Shown here: positions 61,249 to 64,000 of the stretch, one piece after another
Position numbering within the stretch: the stretch's first letter is position 1
Layout: the number at the start of each line of letters is the position of its first letter
Source of the DNA: Bettongia penicillata ogilbyi
Lineage: Eukaryota > Chordata > Mammalia > Diprotodontia > Potoroidae
DNA length: 64,000 bases
Direction of reading: 5' to 3'
NCBI GenBank assembly: GCA_023548195.1
Contig: JAJHZJ010000808.1
Coordinates: 6,309,389 to 6,373,388 of the forward strand
Notes under the pieces: model-generated
The model's database searches: none
Told to the model about the DNA's origin: nothing
The model's input: only the letters and a program-made list of their open reading frames with translations
Translations under genes and position numbers: made by a program

Positions 61249-61281
61249 TACACACATACATACATACACACACACACAAGC
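61249..61281. repeat. CA/TACA microsatellite
   Basis: Short tract of ACACATACATACATACACACACACA type. A small plus-strand ORF starting at 61229 reads through it and is not credible as a gene. Confidence 0.85.
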
Positions 61282-61974
61282 ACAGAATGGTCTCAAAAAT
61301 ACCAATTATACTCATAACATCCTAAGACATTTAAATCCAGGAACACTTAAAAAATGTATACAAGTTTCAGTGATTGCCATAAAACTATTAATACAAACCG
61401 TGGTCCAGAGAGAATGAACATGTGAGAAGAAAATACCTCATCAGGAGCTATGAAAGCCCTTGGGCTCCGGGAGCTGATAATTACACCAGTGAAAATCAAG
61501 CATTAACCAAGACTCTCTAAGGAGTATTTCAGAAAAGTACATCATCTCACAATGCTCCATAAACAAAACCTAAGGGAGCAGAAGAAGAAGATTTGGGCCT
61601 GCTGTTTCAATCTGGTAACAGGACACAAACACCTGGATTCATACTGTGAGACATTCTTCTAGGCAGGGACTTATCCAAGCTTCACAGTCAATGGTGGTTA
61701 AGAGCTATTACCTATGGCAAGATAGCAGGAGAGCAAGAGATCTTGAAATAATATTTAAGTATTTGTTCCCACAAAGATCTCATAAAGATAACAGTTGGAG
61801 ACTGCAATCACATTTTAAATGGGTGCAGAAAACTAAATTAGTTGCCTCATGTGAATCTCCTTCAGAGATTCTCATCTGTAGCTAATTAGCCAGTACAGGA
61901 ATGTCCATGGCTTAGAGTACCTACAAATGACCTTGAAGTTGCATATGTTTTTAAAAAAAACAAAACACAACACC

Positions 61975-62155
61975 CCTAATAGCCAAGATGTAGTGGTAAG
62001 AGGAGTGAATTTGGAGTCTGAGGAGCTCAGTCAAAATCTTGGCTGTTACCTGTTACTCTCTGGGCCTCAGTTCCCTTATCTTTAAAATGGAAAGGCTGAA
62101 CTAGACTATGACAATCATCCCTTCCAACTCTTAAGTCCTATGATCCTATCTATGT
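61975..62155 (+). mobile_element. MIR/THER-like SINE
   Basis: A diverged CORE-SINE on the plus strand, recognisable by GGGCCTCAGTTCCCTTATC followed by TTTAAAATGG near 62060-62090 and the upstream AGTGGTAAGAGGAGTGAAT. It ends just before the 39-bp minisatellite. Confidence 0.7.
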
Positions 62156-62201
62156 ATTTTATCAAACAGACTCCTGCCTGTGTAACAACTCCTGAACGAA
62201 G

Positions 62202-62396
62202 AATGGATCTGCATTCAGGACACTAAATGTGGGCATCCCTAATGGATCTCCATTCAGGACGCTAAATCTGGGCATCCCTAATGGATCTCCATTCAGGACG
62301 CTAAATCTGGGCATCCCTAATGGATCTCCATTCAGGACGCTAAATCTGGGCATCCCTAATGGATCTGCATTCAGGACGCTAAATCTGGGTATCCCT
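62202..62396. repeat. Minisatellite, 39-bp unit x 5
   Basis: Five head-to-tail copies of a 39-bp unit (62202-62240, 62241-62279, 62280-62318, 62319-62357, 62358-62396). The unit starts AATGGATCTCCATTCAGGAC. The three inner copies are identical; the first and last differ at a few bases. Because 39 is divisible by three and the unit lacks stops in two frames, it makes repetitive ORFs on both strands. These are not genes. Confidence 0.97.
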
Positions 62397-62411
62397 GAAG
62401 GCTCCGCCCTG

Positions 62412-63346
62412 ACTCATCTCCTCTTCTCTCCATTCTATCTCATCAGCTCACACAGATTTAATTAGAGTCTCCATGAAAATAATTCTAAGATCTACTTACT
62501 TGTCTAGCTATAACCTCTCTCATGGCATTTGGTATTACATCACCAGCTACCTGTCAGACAACTTGAACTGGATATCCCACAGAGATCTTAAACTCAACAT
62601 ATCCAAAACTGAAATCATCTTTCTCCCCCAAATTTTCCCATCTTCCTAATTTTCAATGGTGTCTAGTGTACCACCATCCTCTAAGTCACCCAACCTGAAA
62701 ACCTAAGTGTCATCCTTGACTCTTCAGTCTCTCTCATTCAATCTGTGGCCAAGTCTTATTTATTCTCTACTTTGGCAACATCTCTCATATATGCTCCATC
62801 GTCTCCTCATTACATACTTGGACTGTTACTACAGCCTTGTGATTGTACACCCTGTCATAAGTCTTTGGGTCCCTATGGCCTCCAGGATCACGTATAAAAC
62901 CTTCTGTTTGATTTTAAATCCCTTTATGACCCAGCCCCTTCTCACTCCGTAGTCTTCCACTTTACCCCCCACTATGTGTTCTTCACCTAGTGGCGCTGGC
63001 CTCCTCGTCATTCCTCACAAAGAATACCCATTTCCCAACTCCATAACATTTTCACTGGCTGTCCTCCATGCTTTAAATGCTTTCCCTCCTCCTCTTCACC
63101 TTCCATCTTTCCTCAAGCCTCCACTAATGTCACCTTCTGCAAGAAGACTTTCTTGGTGTTTAATTCTTCCTGCTGAGACTATATCCAATTTATCATGTAC
63201 ATGTATGTACATAGTTTGTTTTACTTTTTCTCCCCACTATATTGTGAGGTCCTCTTGGGTGTGGGAGGGGATAATTTTGTCTTTCTTTGTATCCACAGTA
63301 CTCCGCACAGTGCTTGGCACATATTAAAGGCTTAATAAATGCTGGT
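62412..63346 (+). mobile_element. L2 LINE fragment, 3' half
   Basis: Decayed L2-type LINE on the plus strand. It contains the L2 C-terminal reading recalled as LKLNISKTEIIFLP (near 62588-62630), then the cysteine-poor 3' part. It ends with the typical L2 tail near 63300-63346 (CACAGTGCTTGGCACAT followed by TTAATAAATGCT). The short ORFs inside it are remnants of, or shadows over, the LINE. Orientation is antisense to ATP8A1. Confidence 0.8.
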
Positions 63347-63521
63347 TCACAATACTTGACTATGAAAAAAGGGCAATACAAACACACACATATACACACT
63401 AAATATAACATTCCTGGTGGCAGGTATAACTGGACCAAAGATAGGGCCTACAAGAGTTAAAATCTGAAGACAAAATGACATAAAAAAACTCAATTATCTA
63501 GCCTCAGGGAGGAGGGATTAG

Positions 63522-63725
63522 CAAAGGTGGGGAACCTGTGGCCTCGGAGCCATATGTGGCCCTCTAGGTCCTCAAGGGTGGCCCTTAGACTGAATCCAAA
63601 CCTCACAGAACAAATCCTTTAAGGATTTGTTTTGTGAAACTTGTACTCAGTCTAAAGGCCACACACAAAGGACCCAGGTCACACCTGCCCTGAAGGACCC
63701 AGAAAAAGATCTGTTACCACCTTTG
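63522..63725. mobile_element. hAT-like MITE, copy 2
   Basis: The element begins CAAAGGTGG and ends CCACCTTTG, a perfect 9-bp terminal inverted repeat. Its interior resembles the element at 60759-60961 (ATGTGGCC...CTAGGTCCT, and GGATTTGTTTTGTGAA). No clean 8-bp target duplication remains, so the copy is old. It carries no transposase. Superfamily assignment rests on TIR style and size. Confidence 0.7.
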
Positions 63726-63883
63726 ACAGAAAACTGATCTGTAAACTAGCTTATCTTCACCTTTGAGAATTTCCCAAAGGTTAAGCTACAGCTTATCAAA
63801 GAAACTTGTCAAATACCTTAACATGTGACCTTAAATACCAGGTTGCTTTTTTGTTTTGTTTTTTTTTAAACAGAGGCACTTAC

Positions 63884-63983
63884 CTGAAGCAATGCAATAA
63901 AGAGAAAAAATGAATTTGCAGCTCTTCTGAACTGAGAGTACAGAAATCTTGGCAGGAATGTGATGATGTTGTACTTGGCTGTA
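63884..63983 (-). CDS. ATP8A1: ATP8A1 exon w1 (start of M1)
   Basis: This 100-bp exon is the first of the gene inside the window. It starts with the last base of a serine codon and ends in phase 0 before a GTAAGT donor; the acceptor is TTTTATAG. It encodes human-equivalent residues 56-88, beginning [18 protein letters not shown] and ending [12 protein letters not shown]. This is the conserved cytosolic lead into M1 and the first half of M1. No substitution relative to the human protein is evident from memory. Confidence 0.97.
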
Positions 63984-64000
63984 CTATAAAACACAAACCA

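Larger units (their letters stand above)
59704..63883 (-). other. ATP8A1 intron between exons w1 and w2
   Basis: About 4.2 kb of intron. It holds an L2 LINE piece, a five-copy 39-bp minisatellite, two hAT-like foldback elements, a MIR-like SINE and a CA/TACA microsatellite, all listed separately. The stretch 59704-60750 is AT-rich and I see nothing recognisable in it. Confidence 0.9.
1..64000 (-). other. ATP8A1: ATP8A1 gene, internal part (P4-ATPase flippase)
   Basis: The whole window lies inside one minus-strand gene. Fourteen exons join in phase into one reading frame (1176 nt, 392 residues per isoform). ATP8A1 with its CDC50/TMEM30A partner moves phosphatidylserine and phosphatidylethanolamine from the outer to the inner leaflet of plasma, Golgi and endosomal membranes, forming a phospho-aspartate during the cycle. 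Visible signatures are DGET in the actuator domain, PISL in M4 and DKTGTLT in the P-domain. The paralogue ATP8A2 is disfavoured because the phosphorylation exon reads [18 protein letters not shown], where I recall ATP8A2 having [15 protein letters not shown]. The 5' exons (about 55 residues) and everything after about residue 447 lie outside. Family assignment is from remembered protein sequences, not a search. Confidence 0.97.

Noticed and set aside
62162..62465. Periodic ORFs on both strands over the 39-bp repeat
   Set aside because: They arise because the unit is a multiple of three and free of stops; no start context, partner exons or family support.
1..64000. CRISPR arrays, operons, prokaryotic promoters or terminators
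   Set aside because: The window is eukaryotic intronic DNA; the only regular array is the 39-bp minisatellite, which has no spacers.

Overview
The window looks like vertebrate, almost certainly marsupial, intronic DNA. It is AT-rich and has no compact ORFs. Copies of a tRNA-type CORE-SINE of the kind abundant in marsupials recur throughout, alongside MIR/THER-like SINEs, many decayed L2 and L3/CR1 LINE pieces, and small hAT and mariner foldback elements. The species cannot be fixed from the sequence. Most short ORFs are chance readings of introns or repeats.

One gene spans the whole window on the minus strand: ATP8A1, the catalytic subunit of a P4-ATPase aminophospholipid flippase. I recognise fourteen exons with GT-AG boundaries and matching phases. 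Read from high to low coordinates they encode residues equivalent to about 56-447 of human ATP8A1: M1-M2, the actuator domain with DGET, M3, M4 with the PISL motif, and the P-domain start with D409-KTGTLT. Counting codons from the first exon puts the catalytic aspartate exactly at 409. The first exons lie beyond 64000, and the rest of the P-domain, N-domain and M5-M10 lie below position 1. Two 74-bp exons (37459-37532 and 34434-34507) encode alternative versions of the same 24-residue actuator segment and can only be used one at a time. The last exon (1094-1138) is a 45-bp in-frame cassette.

The introns hold three notable embedded objects. (1) At 52380-52667, on the same strand as ATP8A1, an uninterrupted 95-codon ORF matches the C-terminal part of LYPD1, a GPI-anchored Ly6/uPAR protein, with an A-rich stretch downstream like a retroposition tail. 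(2) At about 3155-3430 lies a nearly full-length, old 7SL (SRP) RNA pseudogene. (3) At 22607-23149 lies a solo LTR with TG...CA ends and a perfect 5-bp target duplication.

The remainder is other repeats: L3/CR1 pieces at 4580-5665, 29860-30760 and 47270-47720; L2 pieces at many places; a five-copy 39-bp minisatellite at 62202-62396; a TA-flanked mariner MITE at 45064-45175; and several microsatellites. I found no clearly new molecular system. The LYPD1-like ORF and the alternative-exon pair deserve the most attention.
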